A stretch of DNA of 64,000 bases. Source: an uncultured Algibacter sp. (lineage in GTDB: Bacteria; Bacteroidota; Bacteroidia; Flavobacteriales; Flavobacteriaceae). A program made the translations under genes and the position numbers. Positions within the stretch are counted from its first letter, which is position 1. Each line of letters starts with the position of its first letter. The DNA is taken from assembly GCA_947502405.1 (NCBI GenBank), contig CANMZT010000002.1:186001-250000 (forward strand), in the 5' to 3' direction. This document shows positions 10,401 to 19,589 of this stretch, in pieces. Below the pieces are notes generated by a model. The model saw only the letters and a program-made list of their open reading frames with translations, was not told the DNA's origin and ran no database searches.

Positions 10401-10587
10401 TTACATCCGAAAATGCCTTATCTCCTTTAGGGCTAAAAACATCAACCCCACTTATAGGGTTACCTTGTTCATCAACCACAGTTGCTGTCACCTCTATACT
10501 ATCTGTTTGAGCCATTGCAACATTACAAAAGCAAAACAACATTAAGCTAACTAGAGTAAACAACCTATATAATTTATTTATCTTCAT
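7453..10587 (-). CDS. SusC-family TonB-dependent transporter (SusC2)
   Basis: The ATG at 10587 is chosen over the longer frame opening at 10692, because the extension is not signal-like and overlaps the SusD1 gene. The 1044-residue protein has a signal peptide ending near NVAMA, a CarboxypepD_reg-like domain at about 30-105, a plug domain (AIFVIDGV, then LKDANSVALYGSQGRNGVIVI) and a beta-barrel ending SRAYTLGLRMSF. Where most SusC proteins have DEVVVVGYG, this one has DEINMGVAT (about 110-118), so its TonB-box region is divergent. It starts 38 bp after SusD1 and pairs with SusD2 downstream. Confidence 0.93.
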   Translation of the reverse strand: MKINKLYRLFTLVSLMLFCFCNVAMAQTDSIEVTATVVDEQGNPISGVDVFSPKGDKAFSDVNGQFKIKLLDDESVVLEKKGFESVIITISDLTGNITMIKSPFLASEDDEINMGVATKVRRDIIGAVSSINTQDRLTYDNTQFVRDYINGLMLGVRGSENVRGIGSAIFVIDGVIGRDPNILNMEEVEQITVLKDANSVALYGSQGRNGVIVINTKRGNANKKEVNVNIRSGISTPVSLPKYLGSVPYMQLFNEARNNDGLDDFYSQSLIQEFNTSSNEFKYPDLDLYSTEYVQPFVNFTNVITEFSGGNDKNQYYVNVGWNSRGAWVDINEDINAGTNRFNVRGNIDFKVNDWITSSLDGIGVISTNRASRSNLLRAGTTLRPNTYSPFLPVDLVDTSDPTVAGQIQAANTFNGRLLGSTQQFGANAPVALAIAGGYLNTVFRSTQFNNTINFDLDRITKGLSAKTYLSFDFYDSYNATITNEFKTYAPGWEGDRITNFGTTDHDDDATTPEIPDASGIFGEDRKDLTENLLTNGFVSRFGFYGLINYDTTFAKDHSLNTTFLGYYNSQRRNNVKQTDIDAHLGFQMAYDYKKKLFFDFTGTYANSIKLPEGNRGGFSPTSGIAYIISEEPFLKNSKFINYLKLKASGGIVKSDQGIRALNANGSVNNSASPYYLYDLNYVSANRINWANGEESSNPRQNVTQGENLDLTFEDRIDLNLGFETYLMNSLWIEANYFRTELDKINTFLQAEYPSFYNVFRPYNNFNQNLYTGFELGMNFNKTFNDFSVGIGANVLYSQTEAIKRSEINEFDYRNRVGRELSSIFGLVDQGFYSEEDFTTDPNGRRVLNAGSPIPRFGSVQPGDIKYVDQNGDGNIDQDDQVEIGQSSSPWTYGINLNLKYKRFNLFVLGTGQTGAHGNKLSGNFNQYYAVDGQDKYSEVVLGRWTPETADTATFPRLSSRTNQNNFRTSTFWLFDTSFFRINRAQITYEFQDAFCNKLGIEDFSVNLSGTNLFEIGKNKDVRQLRIGTAPLSRAYTLGLRMSF

Positions 10588-10625
10588 TTTTTTCTTTATA
10601 TTAATTAAAGCGAATTTGTACAAGA

Positions 10626-12545
10626 CTACCACCCTGGGTTTTGAGGGAATCCTTCGTAAATTAGTGTTTGACCTTGTGGAAATGGTAACCAATAATGCTT
10701 AGGGAATTCACAAATTCTTTCTACAAGAAGTGTTTCTGTGAAATTGCTTCTGTCTTCTGGAAAATCTAAGGCTAATTTTCTTTTGTATTTATCTAAATGG
10801 GCTAATCCCCATCGTCTAATATCAACCCATCTATGTGCTTCATAACTTAACTCAACAGCTCTTTCTCTTCTTAATTCATCCATAAACCTGTTGTTATCTG
10901 CAACTATATTAGGATCTACATTAGGAATACCCGCTCTATCACGGAATAAATTAATAGCCGCTTCAGCAGTTAAGCTGTAAGAAGCTGGCGCTGTGGTAGC
11001 TCCCTTAGATGCATGTAATGCTTCTGCATACATTAAATAAACATCTGTAAGTCTCATATGCATGCGTACTCCTATGAATTGATTTATAATAGGATTCCAT
11101 CTAGTATGATACTTACCATCAACTTTAGGGTAAAATTTTGTCCACATATACCCTGTGTTACTTAATATTTTAAGGTTTTCAGCACCACTACTTCGATGTT
11201 TACCTTGACCATTCTGAGCAGGAGATACGTACCAAAGTTGGGCAGATACAAAATCTGGATCTTCAGCTCCTGGATCTATAATTTGTCCATCAATGATATG
11301 CCATTTGTAAAAACGCGGATCACGGTTTTCAAAAGGTTTAGTGTCATCAAATAACCTTTGAGCTGCAGGAAGTTTTTGATCATCTTCAATAGATAGTCCA
11401 TTAGCCATACCAAAATTATTATGAATAAAATTGTGTGTAGGGCTAATAACTTCAAATCCAGCTCCAGTTGTATGAATACGTGTAGAAACTCCTGATGTCA
11501 TAAACCTTTGAGCCTGGACCCTACTACCCCCAGTTGCAGCAAATATAAATTCTGTGCCACCAGGCCAAGCATTTGGCGCTGGAGATTTCCAAAACACTTC
11601 ATCTAATTCATCCAATGTAGTAGCTAATGCATAACGTCCTTGGTCGGCTAATTTAAGAATTCCTGAAAAAGCCTCAACTGCCATATCACATAACTCTGTG
11701 TCATAGTCATATGTATCTATACTTACATTATTACCTTTCATTAAAGGACTTGCTGCTAAAAGTAAGTTTTTACCTTGAAAAGCATACGCAGTTCCTTTAG
11801 TAAGCCTACCCTTATTTTCGCCTCGTGTTAGTTGTCCATAAGGCTCATTATCCCAATCTACAGGTAATAAATCAATGGCTTTTTTGTAATCTTCGTTAGC
11901 CATTAGAGCCACTTCTTTATAAGTTTCAGGACGTGGTAGTTTAAAATCATCAATTAGCACTCTATCTATATATGGATAGCGTCCCCAAAATTTCATAATC
12001 TCATTATGGAAAAATGCTCTGAAAAAATAAGCTTGACCAAGAATAACATCTTTTTCGGCTTGAGTGGCATTTACCATTAAATCAACATTAGCAATTGCAA
12101 GATTTGCTTTACGGATACCATATAAGCTGGCATCATATAGACCAGGTCTTTGCCTATTAAAAGCATTTGTAAGAGTGACATTGGCTCGTCTATCACCGTC
12201 ATTATCTCCATATGCTGTATTGGGACCACCGTGGTTATTTAAGTAAACAAAACTATCGCCTATAACAGAAAAGAATCTTCCTGCATCAATATCACCACTT
12301 GCTTTTGTAGGTCTATCAACAAATCCATCATCTCCCAAAAGAAAATCTTGAAAGGTGTGCCCTTGCTGTTCATAAGACACCACTAAGGCATACATTTCTT
12401 CAACGAAACCTTGGGCATTTTTAAAGGTTGAAAAAACATCTTCTTTCTCTAAGACTGACTCTGGTGCCACATCTAGATAGTCCTCGCAAGAAAATGATAA
12501 TACGAGTCCTAAAATTATTAATATTTTTATTTTATAGCTTTTCAT
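10626..12545 (-). CDS. SusD/RagB-family glycan-binding lipoprotein (SusD1)
   Basis: This 639-residue lipoprotein (lipobox LVLSFSC at about 14-20) continues EDYLDVAPESVLEKEDVF, the usual SusD start. The C-terminal SusD motif RRERAVELSYEAHRWVDIRRWG is near residue 560. It is longer than average for the family and has inserted loops around 270-430. It lies 12 bp after SusC1 and is followed by the second pair. Two adjacent pairs in one operon suggest uptake of two ligands, or two sizes of the same glycan. Confidence 0.93.
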   Translation of the reverse strand: MKSYKIKILIILGLVLSFSCEDYLDVAPESVLEKEDVFSTFKNAQGFVEEMYALVVSYEQQGHTFQDFLLGDDGFVDRPTKASGDIDAGRFFSVIGDSFVYLNNHGGPNTAYGDNDGDRRANVTLTNAFNRQRPGLYDASLYGIRKANLAIANVDLMVNATQAEKDVILGQAYFFRAFFHNEIMKFWGRYPYIDRVLIDDFKLPRPETYKEVALMANEDYKKAIDLLPVDWDNEPYGQLTRGENKGRLTKGTAYAFQGKNLLLAASPLMKGNNVSIDTYDYDTELCDMAVEAFSGILKLADQGRYALATTLDELDEVFWKSPAPNAWPGGTEFIFAATGGSRVQAQRFMTSGVSTRIHTTGAGFEVISPTHNFIHNNFGMANGLSIEDDQKLPAAQRLFDDTKPFENRDPRFYKWHIIDGQIIDPGAEDPDFVSAQLWYVSPAQNGQGKHRSSGAENLKILSNTGYMWTKFYPKVDGKYHTRWNPIINQFIGVRMHMRLTDVYLMYAEALHASKGATTAPASYSLTAEAAINLFRDRAGIPNVDPNIVADNNRFMDELRRERAVELSYEAHRWVDIRRWGLAHLDKYKRKLALDFPEDRSNFTETLLVERICEFPKHYWLPFPQGQTLIYEGFPQNPGW

Positions 12546-12557
12546 AATTTCTCTTTT

Positions 12558-15500
12558 TTAAAAGTTCATATTAAAACCAAAGTTAAATGTTTTTAAGGTA
12601 GGGTAATCCCCTCTTTGCTGTCCTCCTCCACCTGTGTTAAACTCTCTATCATCGGGCATATCAGACCATAAGAACAGGTTATTTCCATTTGCAAAAATTT
12701 GAAATTTCTTCAGCCCAAGTTTTTCACAGGTCTTTTTTGGTATATCATAAGATAAAGAAACTGCTCTAAGCCTTGTTAATGATGCATCTAACCAGTTATC
12801 TCTAGGATTAGTTGCAGCTGGAACTCCAAATGATGGTTGCGTATCTGTATTATTTGGAGTATCTACAGTCCAATAATCTAAATCTTGGGTAAAGATTAGA
12901 GGTGTTGAGTTACTAAAAGTATTATTACTAAACAATCTAGATGCATTTTGGGTACCATACAACTGCGCCGAAACACTAAAACCTTTGTAACGGGCTCCTA
13001 AAGTAGCACTCCAAGTTCTTTGCGGTTGTTCTGGATAACCAAAAGGTGCATTATCAAAACTATCATAAATTCCGTTTCCATCAAAATCAACAACATCATA
13101 ATACCCTACACGTGTTGATTCTTGATCTTCAGTTCTTGGGGTTGACATGTAAACATCGTCCCAACTTGTTAGTATCCCAGCAGGAATCGCAGTTCGTCTT
13201 TGTCCAATTGTATAACCAGCATCTTTTAGGTGGTCGAGTTGAAATTCTTCATCATCTCTTTGTATTACTTTATCTATGGCTTGCGTAAAATTAAAATCAC
13301 CAAATATATTTAAACCGTTATTAAAGGTATAATTAGAACCAAGAACCACCTCATAACCCCTTATCTCAACGATACCTTGATTAATATCTGGAGCCGCTGC
13401 TCCAAAGAAATCTGGCTGCGTATTAATTTGATTACTAGTAATTACAATATTATCACGATCTTCTGCAAAATAATCTACTTCTGCAGTGAATAAACCATTG
13501 AATAAAGATAATTCAACACCTACGTTATACTTAGCTGCTGTCTCCCACTGGAGGTTAGGATTTCCTACTACGGCTTCTCTGTAAAACGTGTAAGGCGATC
13601 TTCCCGTATTGCCTTGATATGAACTTGGCACTAAAAACGCAGATCCACCAGACGCCCATTGCGAACTATACCTCCATCTACCAGGAAAATTATCATCACC
13701 CACAAGAGCATAAGACCCTCTAAATTTAAGCAAATTTAACCAATCTGCATTTTCCATAAAGGCTTCGTTAGACACTGTCCAACCTACTGCAACAGAAGGG
13801 AATAGTTCGAAACGAAACCCTGGTCCAAATTTTTCAGAGCCATTGTAAGCACCGTTAATATCAAAAAAGTATCTTGAATCGTAGTTATATTGCAGCCTTC
13901 CTACCCAGTCTTCACGGAATCTTGGAAAAGCGTTAATAGTACCACTACCTCTTGCTGATTCCTGTCTTCTAAATAAAAATAGCGCTGTTATGTTATGTTT
14001 TTCAGCAAAAGACCTGTTGTAATTAAATGAAAAGTCATAAACCATTCTACGTTCTCTTTGATTCTCCTCTACTGATAAAGTTTCTAAATTCCATGGTAGA
14101 CGAACATAATCAAATCGATTAGTGACATCTGGAGGAAGAATAGTCGGTTCACTTCCATTGTAAACCCTACGGATTACACCTCCATCATTTAAATCTTGCC
14201 TACTTCTCTGATTATTATCTAAAGAAAATCGTCCTTGAAAAGATAAGCCTTCAGTTATAAAGTCTAATTTCTGTTTTAGTATAAAATCTGTATTGATTTG
14301 AAATTGTCTAAAAGTATCATAACCATTAGCCTGTAAAGTCTCAACAGGGTTTACGTAAACATTAAAATAACTAAAGGGGTTTCCATACAACCCATCAGAA
14401 TATACAGGCGGATAAAGAGTTGGTGCTATTAAGTATAGTCCATTGGTTACATTACCAATTGAACCAGGTTGCTCTCTAATACCTAAAAAACCAGCAAGAT
14501 TAACAGACAGCTCTGTAGTATTTGTAATATTAAAATCGATATTAGATCTAAAGTTAAATCTATCATAACGATACTCTCCTAAATAACCTCTTCCATTATC
14601 ATATCTTCCTCCATCAAAAATATCCTCTACTGTTTGGTAAGCCAAACTACCAAAATATTTAGCCGTTTTATTACCACCACGCACAGACAAGTTAACTCTA
14701 TAATCTTGTGCAAAATCTTTCAACAATTCCTCTTCCCAATCCACATTAGGATAAATAAAACTTTCTTCCAAACTTGCAGGATTACGATATCTATCTACAA
14801 TAGCTAATGGCGTATAATTCCCCCATGTACTGGGAGCTTGAGCTACACCTCTTAAAATAGCACTATTTGCTTCTATTAAACCATCATAAGAATCTAATTT
14901 TTCTGGTAATTGAGAAACCGTTTTAATAGTTGTATTAACACTTAGAGAAAGTTGTGCTTTTCCTACTTGACCTCTCTTAGAGGTAATTAATATTACCCCA
15001 TTAGCTCCTTCTACCCCAAAAACTGCTGTAGCAGAACCATCTTTAAGCACTGATATGTTTTCAATATCATTCATATCTATATCGGTCATGGATCTCTTAA
15101 CACCATCTACAAGTACAAGAGGATCTCCATTACCATTCCATGAGCCTCGACCACGAATAAAAATTCTCATATTATCTTGCCCAGGAACACCGCTACCTTG
15201 TATTGCGGTAACACCTGGTAAATTTCCTTGTAATGCTTGTTCAACATTAGCTACACCCATTGTCCTTTCCATCAAATCCTCTCCTTTTACCTGAGTAATA
15301 GCAGCTACTACACTCTCTTTTTTCTGAGAGCCATAACCTACAATAACAACCTCATCTAGACTTTCTACGTCTTCTTCAAGATTAACATTGACTGTTGTTT
15401 TACCAGCTACCGGAATTTCTACCGTTTTAAAACCTAGATAAGAAAACACTAAAGTCTTCTCACCCGTTGTTAATTCAAGAGAATAGTTTCCGTCAAAATC

Positions 15501-15692
15501 TGTTGATGCTCCTCGAGTTGTACCTTTTTGTATCACACTTACACCAGGTAAAGGAATACCTCCAACATCTTTTACAACACCAGAAATCCTTTCCTGCGCA
15601 TGCAGATTAACACTTGAAAAACTGGTTAGCACCAGCGTAAGTATTAATACAAACCCAAAGACAGGAAATTGTCTTTTAAATTTTTGTTTCAT
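12558..15692 (-). CDS. SusC-family TonB-dependent transporter (SusC1)
   Basis: Two in-frame ATGs are possible, at 15713 and 15692. The second removes a seven-residue lysine-rich extension and gives a normal signal peptide, so it is used here (1044 residues). Visible domains are CarboxypepD_reg-like (ISGVVKDVGGIPLPGVSV), the SusC signature and TonB-box region SLDEVVIVGYGSQKK, a plug (PLVLVDGV, then LKDGSATAVFGVEGANGVILI) and a barrel ending in the hydrophobic FNFGFNMNF. It heads the two-pair operon, with SusD1 12 bp behind. A direct-repeat operator lies about 120 bp upstream. Confidence 0.93.
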   Translation of the reverse strand: MKQKFKRQFPVFGFVLILTLVLTSFSSVNLHAQERISGVVKDVGGIPLPGVSVIQKGTTRGASTDFDGNYSLELTTGEKTLVFSYLGFKTVEIPVAGKTTVNVNLEEDVESLDEVVIVGYGSQKKESVVAAITQVKGEDLMERTMGVANVEQALQGNLPGVTAIQGSGVPGQDNMRIFIRGRGSWNGNGDPLVLVDGVKRSMTDIDMNDIENISVLKDGSATAVFGVEGANGVILITSKRGQVGKAQLSLSVNTTIKTVSQLPEKLDSYDGLIEANSAILRGVAQAPSTWGNYTPLAIVDRYRNPASLEESFIYPNVDWEEELLKDFAQDYRVNLSVRGGNKTAKYFGSLAYQTVEDIFDGGRYDNGRGYLGEYRYDRFNFRSNIDFNITNTTELSVNLAGFLGIREQPGSIGNVTNGLYLIAPTLYPPVYSDGLYGNPFSYFNVYVNPVETLQANGYDTFRQFQINTDFILKQKLDFITEGLSFQGRFSLDNNQRSRQDLNDGGVIRRVYNGSEPTILPPDVTNRFDYVRLPWNLETLSVEENQRERRMVYDFSFNYNRSFAEKHNITALFLFRRQESARGSGTINAFPRFREDWVGRLQYNYDSRYFFDINGAYNGSEKFGPGFRFELFPSVAVGWTVSNEAFMENADWLNLLKFRGSYALVGDDNFPGRWRYSSQWASGGSAFLVPSSYQGNTGRSPYTFYREAVVGNPNLQWETAAKYNVGVELSLFNGLFTAEVDYFAEDRDNIVITSNQINTQPDFFGAAAPDINQGIVEIRGYEVVLGSNYTFNNGLNIFGDFNFTQAIDKVIQRDDEEFQLDHLKDAGYTIGQRRTAIPAGILTSWDDVYMSTPRTEDQESTRVGYYDVVDFDGNGIYDSFDNAPFGYPEQPQRTWSATLGARYKGFSVSAQLYGTQNASRLFSNNTFSNSTPLIFTQDLDYWTVDTPNNTDTQPSFGVPAATNPRDNWLDASLTRLRAVSLSYDIPKKTCEKLGLKKFQIFANGNNLFLWSDMPDDREFNTGGGGQQRGDYPTLKTFNFGFNMNF

Positions 15693-15814
15693 TTTGAGTT
15701 TTAGTTTTAACATAAATATTGTTTTGATTTAGTTTGATATATAATAAAGACATTAGGCAATTTTATTTGTCTTAAATATATGTTAACAATTTTACAACAT
15801 AATAGCATTTTAAC

Positions 15815-15831
15815 TATCCTGCACTATACTG
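15815..15831 (-). promoter_or_regulatory. Direct-repeat operator copy 2 (SusC1 operon)
   Basis: In gene direction this reads CAGTATA-GTG-CAGGATA, matching copy 1 with the same 10-bp period. It lies 123 bp upstream of the SusC1 ATG at 15692, in the 177-198 bp gap after the lyase gene. A weak -7-like TATATTTA follows about 34 bp downstream of the repeat. Confidence 0.55.
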
Positions 15832-15890
15832 CATTACTATCTTTTTAACAAAAAAAAGATTGAAGTGAAATCAATTAATAAATAAGATTC

Positions 15891-17060
15891 CTAGTTGTAA
15901 ACCCAAAGTAAGGGATATCTAATTGGCATGTTCCTAATTATTTCAGACTTATTAGGTATACTGGGAAGCGTTTGCCATGTTTCGATGTAATCATTATTCT
16001 CAAGCACTAACCCTGAAAAAAGAAGCGCGGTATGCTTTGTTGGCCAATCATCCCAATACATTACATCTTTTTTATATGGCCATGTGTTTTTATCTTTCAA
16101 ATAAGGATATAAAAATTGAACTCCAAGTTTTAAACTTTTACCTTCTTTAGTTTCGTAAGTAAAACAATTATCCTCGTTTGTAGTTAATAGTTGTGCTAAA
16201 CCAACCATAGCATCTAAGTTGAAGATTGAATAACCATAAGGCTTAGTTCTTGATAATTCCTTAGAAAAACTTCCGTCTTTATCCATTTGTTCAGGTAAAA
16301 AGGTATCCTTAAAAAGTGTTTTGCAAAAATTAATTTTCTCTTGATTACCAACTAAACGCGCAAACGCTACTACCTGCATAGCCCAACAAGTACTATGGTT
16401 ATTACCATTATCACGTTCTTTTATTCCATAAGGGTGTGTTGTTATCCAATTTAAATATTGCGAAAACCAATCTTTTATAGATGCAACTTGTGTTTTTGAA
16501 AACAAGTTTGATTGCTCTACAACCTGTACTGCCAATGCCACTTCAATTAAATGAATGGTATCAATAATACCAATTCCTCTTCCTGTAACACGGCCTTTAA
16601 TTGCTTGTGCATATAATAAATGAGGGTTCATTTTTGTATGCTCATCAACAAACCACGCGTTTAAATGAGGCATTAAACTCTCAAGGTAGATTTCATCTTT
16701 TGTAATAAGGTAAGCTGAAGCCAAAGCCCCAGATATTTTGCTCAATCTAATCATGGAGCGCCTATGTGCCACAAAGTTATTAGGATTTGACAATCCATCT
16801 TTTCGAATATAGGGTCCTTCAAGATTTTCTGGATTAGGCCACCAATAATCTCCTTCAGAATAAAAATCATGCTTGGTTCCAGCACTTCTATCAGATGTAT
16901 GAGATGTAACAGTAATAGGTTTTGAATTCAAGAATTTCTGAGCATCTTTAAGTATATCATCTCTTGTAAGGTCTTTAACTTTTTCAAAATTAGTTTTAGT
17001 TTCACTTGAACAAGATGCCATTAGTATAAAAAAAGACAAAAGAAAGTACTTGAACTTCAT
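15891..17060 (-). CDS. Alginate-lyase-fold polysaccharide lyase, PL38/PL5-like lipoprotein
   Basis: This 389-residue lipoprotein (LMASC at 13-17) fits the alginate_lyase family (PF05426), an alpha/alpha toroid. The catalytic set of the PL5 lyase A1-III (Asn-His, Arg, Tyr) can be placed at N221-H222 (GNNHSTCWAM), R271 (ELSRTKPYGYS) and Y277, with spacing close to the known enzyme. The DYWWPNP segment at about 71-77 is typical of the non-alginate members. PL38 enzymes with this fold cut beta-1,4-glucuronan, and the GH88 gene in the same operon fits a glucuronate polymer. It follows GH2 by 2 bp. Alginate or another uronan remains possible. Confidence 0.78.
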   Translation of the reverse strand: MKFKYFLLSFFILMASCSSETKTNFEKVKDLTRDDILKDAQKFLNSKPITVTSHTSDRSAGTKHDFYSEGDYWWPNPENLEGPYIRKDGLSNPNNFVAHRRSMIRLSKISGALASAYLITKDEIYLESLMPHLNAWFVDEHTKMNPHLLYAQAIKGRVTGRGIGIIDTIHLIEVALAVQVVEQSNLFSKTQVASIKDWFSQYLNWITTHPYGIKERDNGNNHSTCWAMQVVAFARLVGNQEKINFCKTLFKDTFLPEQMDKDGSFSKELSRTKPYGYSIFNLDAMVGLAQLLTTNEDNCFTYETKEGKSLKLGVQFLYPYLKDKNTWPYKKDVMYWDDWPTKHTALLFSGLVLENNDYIETWQTLPSIPNKSEIIRNMPIRYPLLWVYN

Positions 17061-17062
17061 GT

Positions 17063-19480
17063 TTAATCTATATTTAAATAGGTGCCTTTAAAACTTTGAT
17101 TTAATACCATTACCTGAAGAGATTCTTTCTCAGAATGTCTTTTTACTTCTATTGAAGCTTGTCCATTAGCCATTTCAATAACTTCACTACCTGTTGGTGT
17201 ACCTTGGCTTACTAAAGCTTGCCCTCCATTTAAGCATTGAAAATATACGCGTTTTTCATAATCCAAACAACGTAATCCTTTACTATCTATTGCTGTAGCT
17301 GTTACTAAATAATTACCATTATCTAATTTTTCATAATTAAGTTTTAGTGCTCTGGCTTTTCCATTTTTAACAAACCTGTAATTTATTTTCAGTTCATCTG
17401 TAACTTCCTTTCCGTCTTTTGTTTTACCAACGGATTTTAAAATGTTTTCGCCTTCATTAAAGTTCAAATTCCAATTTAAACCAGCTGCAGGAAATTCTGT
17501 GGTATTACGTTTTTTCACACCATGGCTTTTCCCGTTTAGAAACAACTCTACTTCAGGGCAGTTACTATAAACACTAACATCTCTAGATTTTCCTTTGGGA
17601 CCTTGCCTCTCTGTCCAAGTATGAGATTCAATATAAGTAAATGGAACTTCGCTCCAATAACTTTTAAATACATAAAAAGCATCCTTAGGCTTTCCTGTTC
17701 TATCAACCAATCCTTTTTGGTTCATATAAGGTATGGCATTTTCTGGACGTAGTGGTGTACCAAAATCTTTAAAAGCCCATTGTACATTTCCAACAAAGGT
17801 TGAATCGTTTTCAGAAATACGTAGATGCCAATCGAATAAATCTACAATATAATTCTCACTCCAATCTCCTATTTGCGCAATATTAGCTACATCTGTCTGT
17901 ACAATAGCTTCTTCCCATCCATCAGATTTAATTTTCCCTTCTCCTGTAATAGGATTTTCTGTATGTCTACCTACATGACTTGAGCCACCGTATTCAGCAT
18001 GTAAAAAATGAGGGTACTTAGCTTTATATTGATTAATTGCCTTTTGATAACTCTTATAGCTTCCTGAATACCAACCAGACCAAATTGATGGGGAGAACAC
18101 ATCTAAAATATGTGCGCCTTCATAATACTTTCTTATAGCCGTCTTTCTTGATGGGTCTAACTCATGGGCATAATCATTAAGTTCATTTAAAAAGCTGTTA
18201 ATCTTATCACGCTTATCACCATCTTCAAAATCTGGCAACCAATAAATTTCATTTCCTAAAGACCATATTATAATACTTGGATGGTTGTAATTTTGCTCAA
18301 TAATTTCCTTTAACATCGTTTTTGTATTGGACTTCCAAACATTATTTCCAACACCACCTCTACACCATGGTAATTCATCCCAAACCAATAAGCCCAATTC
18401 ATTACAAGCTTTATAAACTTCTGGATCTTGAGGATAATGTGCTAGCCTAACAAAATTTGCACCCATATCTTTTATAAGTTGCATATCTGCTCTATGTTGC
18501 TCATTAGTCATGGCTGCCCCAACACCAGCATGTTCTTCATGTCTATGAGTTCCTCTTAACAATAAGCGTTCACCATTTAAATAAAAAGCACCATAGTCTT
18601 TAAATTCAAACCATCTGAAACCTAATTTATCTGAAATTTTATCACTTACTTCATCACCATTAATTAACTCCAGATTTAATGTATAAAGGTTAGGATTTTT
18701 TGTATTCCAAAGTTTAGGATTTTGAATATTTTTAAATATTATTATTGATTGACCATCTACAACATCAAAAATCGAGGATGCAACTTCATCCCCCTCATTA
18801 TCAAATAATAAAGCTCTTACTTTTGAATCAGAACCTGGTTTGTTTACCGATACTTCAGCTATCAATTCAGCATTAGTTTTAGAAACTTTTGGTGTTGAAA
18901 TCTTTAAATTTGAAAGATATTGCTTCGGAAGTGTTTCTAACCAAACATCTCTGGTAATACCGCCAAAAATAAAAAAATCGCTTTTTTGTGATGGGATGAC
19001 TTCCGGATTATAACTATTATCAACCCTAACTAAAACCTCATTACTTCCTTTATTAATTGCATCTGTAATATCAACTGAAAAACCAATATAACCTCCAACA
19101 TGTTCTCCTACTTTATTTCCATTAACAAACACCTCACTTTCTATGTTAACTCCTTCAAAATACAATTGATACGTTTGACCAGAAACAACGTTAGAAATCT
19201 CTAAATTCTTTTTATACCAGCTTGCGCTTCTTCTATAACCTGGTATTATGTCTGTAGCATCTAAAGCATTCCAAGAATGAGGTAAATTTATTTTTTGCCA
19301 GTTACTTTGCTTTAATGCATCGGCAATATCTTTAGTATTATTTTCTAAATAAAACCAATTATTGTTTACGTTGACTTTACTTCTTTTTTGATTGATTTCA
19401 GCTTCAGCAATACATGAAGTTATTACTGAAGTAATAATACAAATCCATATTACTTTAAATGGCAAAATTATATATTTCAT
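17063..19480 (-). CDS. Glycoside hydrolase family 2 lipoprotein (exo-beta-glycosidase)
   Basis: This 805-residue protein has a signal with a possible lipobox (VITSC, about 19-23). The order is a sugar-binding jelly roll (about 35-190), an Ig-like domain (about 195-290), a TIM barrel (about 300-600), a DUF4982-type domain (about 630-700) and a C-terminal beta domain. The acid/base is E411 in WSLGNE and the nucleophile is E496 in HAEYGG. GH2 covers beta-galactosidase, beta-glucuronidase, beta-mannosidase and others, and specificity cannot be read here. Between a GH88 gene and a uronan-type lyase, a beta-glucuronidase or related activity is the best guess. A hairpin at 19512-19541 separates it from GH88. 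Confidence 0.87.
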   Translation of the reverse strand: MKYIILPFKVIWICIITSVITSCIAEAEINQKRSKVNVNNNWFYLENNTKDIADALKQSNWQKINLPHSWNALDATDIIPGYRRSASWYKKNLEISNVVSGQTYQLYFEGVNIESEVFVNGNKVGEHVGGYIGFSVDITDAINKGSNEVLVRVDNSYNPEVIPSQKSDFFIFGGITRDVWLETLPKQYLSNLKISTPKVSKTNAELIAEVSVNKPGSDSKVRALLFDNEGDEVASSIFDVVDGQSIIIFKNIQNPKLWNTKNPNLYTLNLELINGDEVSDKISDKLGFRWFEFKDYGAFYLNGERLLLRGTHRHEEHAGVGAAMTNEQHRADMQLIKDMGANFVRLAHYPQDPEVYKACNELGLLVWDELPWCRGGVGNNVWKSNTKTMLKEIIEQNYNHPSIIIWSLGNEIYWLPDFEDGDKRDKINSFLNELNDYAHELDPSRKTAIRKYYEGAHILDVFSPSIWSGWYSGSYKSYQKAINQYKAKYPHFLHAEYGGSSHVGRHTENPITGEGKIKSDGWEEAIVQTDVANIAQIGDWSENYIVDLFDWHLRISENDSTFVGNVQWAFKDFGTPLRPENAIPYMNQKGLVDRTGKPKDAFYVFKSYWSEVPFTYIESHTWTERQGPKGKSRDVSVYSNCPEVELFLNGKSHGVKKRNTTEFPAAGLNWNLNFNEGENILKSVGKTKDGKEVTDELKINYRFVKNGKARALKLNYEKLDNGNYLVTATAIDSKGLRCLDYEKRVYFQCLNGGQALVSQGTPTGSEVIEMANGQASIEVKRHSEKESLQVMVLNQSFKGTYLNID

Positions 19481-19511
19481 TTGATACCTTATTTGGTTTT
19501 ATCCCAAAAAT

Positions 19512-19541
19512 AATAACTCTATAAAGTTTTATAGAGTTATT
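19512..19541 (-). terminator. Perfect 13-bp hairpin between GH88 and GH2 genes
   Basis: AATAACTCTATAA (19512-19524) pairs perfectly with TTATAGAGTTATT (19529-19541) around a 4-base loop. On the minus strand it is followed by ATTTTTGGG, a weak T-tract. It could partly terminate or process the mRNA and so lower expression of GH2 and the lyase. Confidence 0.6.
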
Positions 19542-19589
19542 TAAATTAATACAAAACATGTTCAATCTTATGCTTGCTCTATAATGATT

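Noticed and set aside
10588-10692. Upstream extension of SusC2
   Set aside because: The extension overlaps the SusD1 coding region by 67 bp and lacks signal-peptide character; the ATG at 10587 gives a proper signal.
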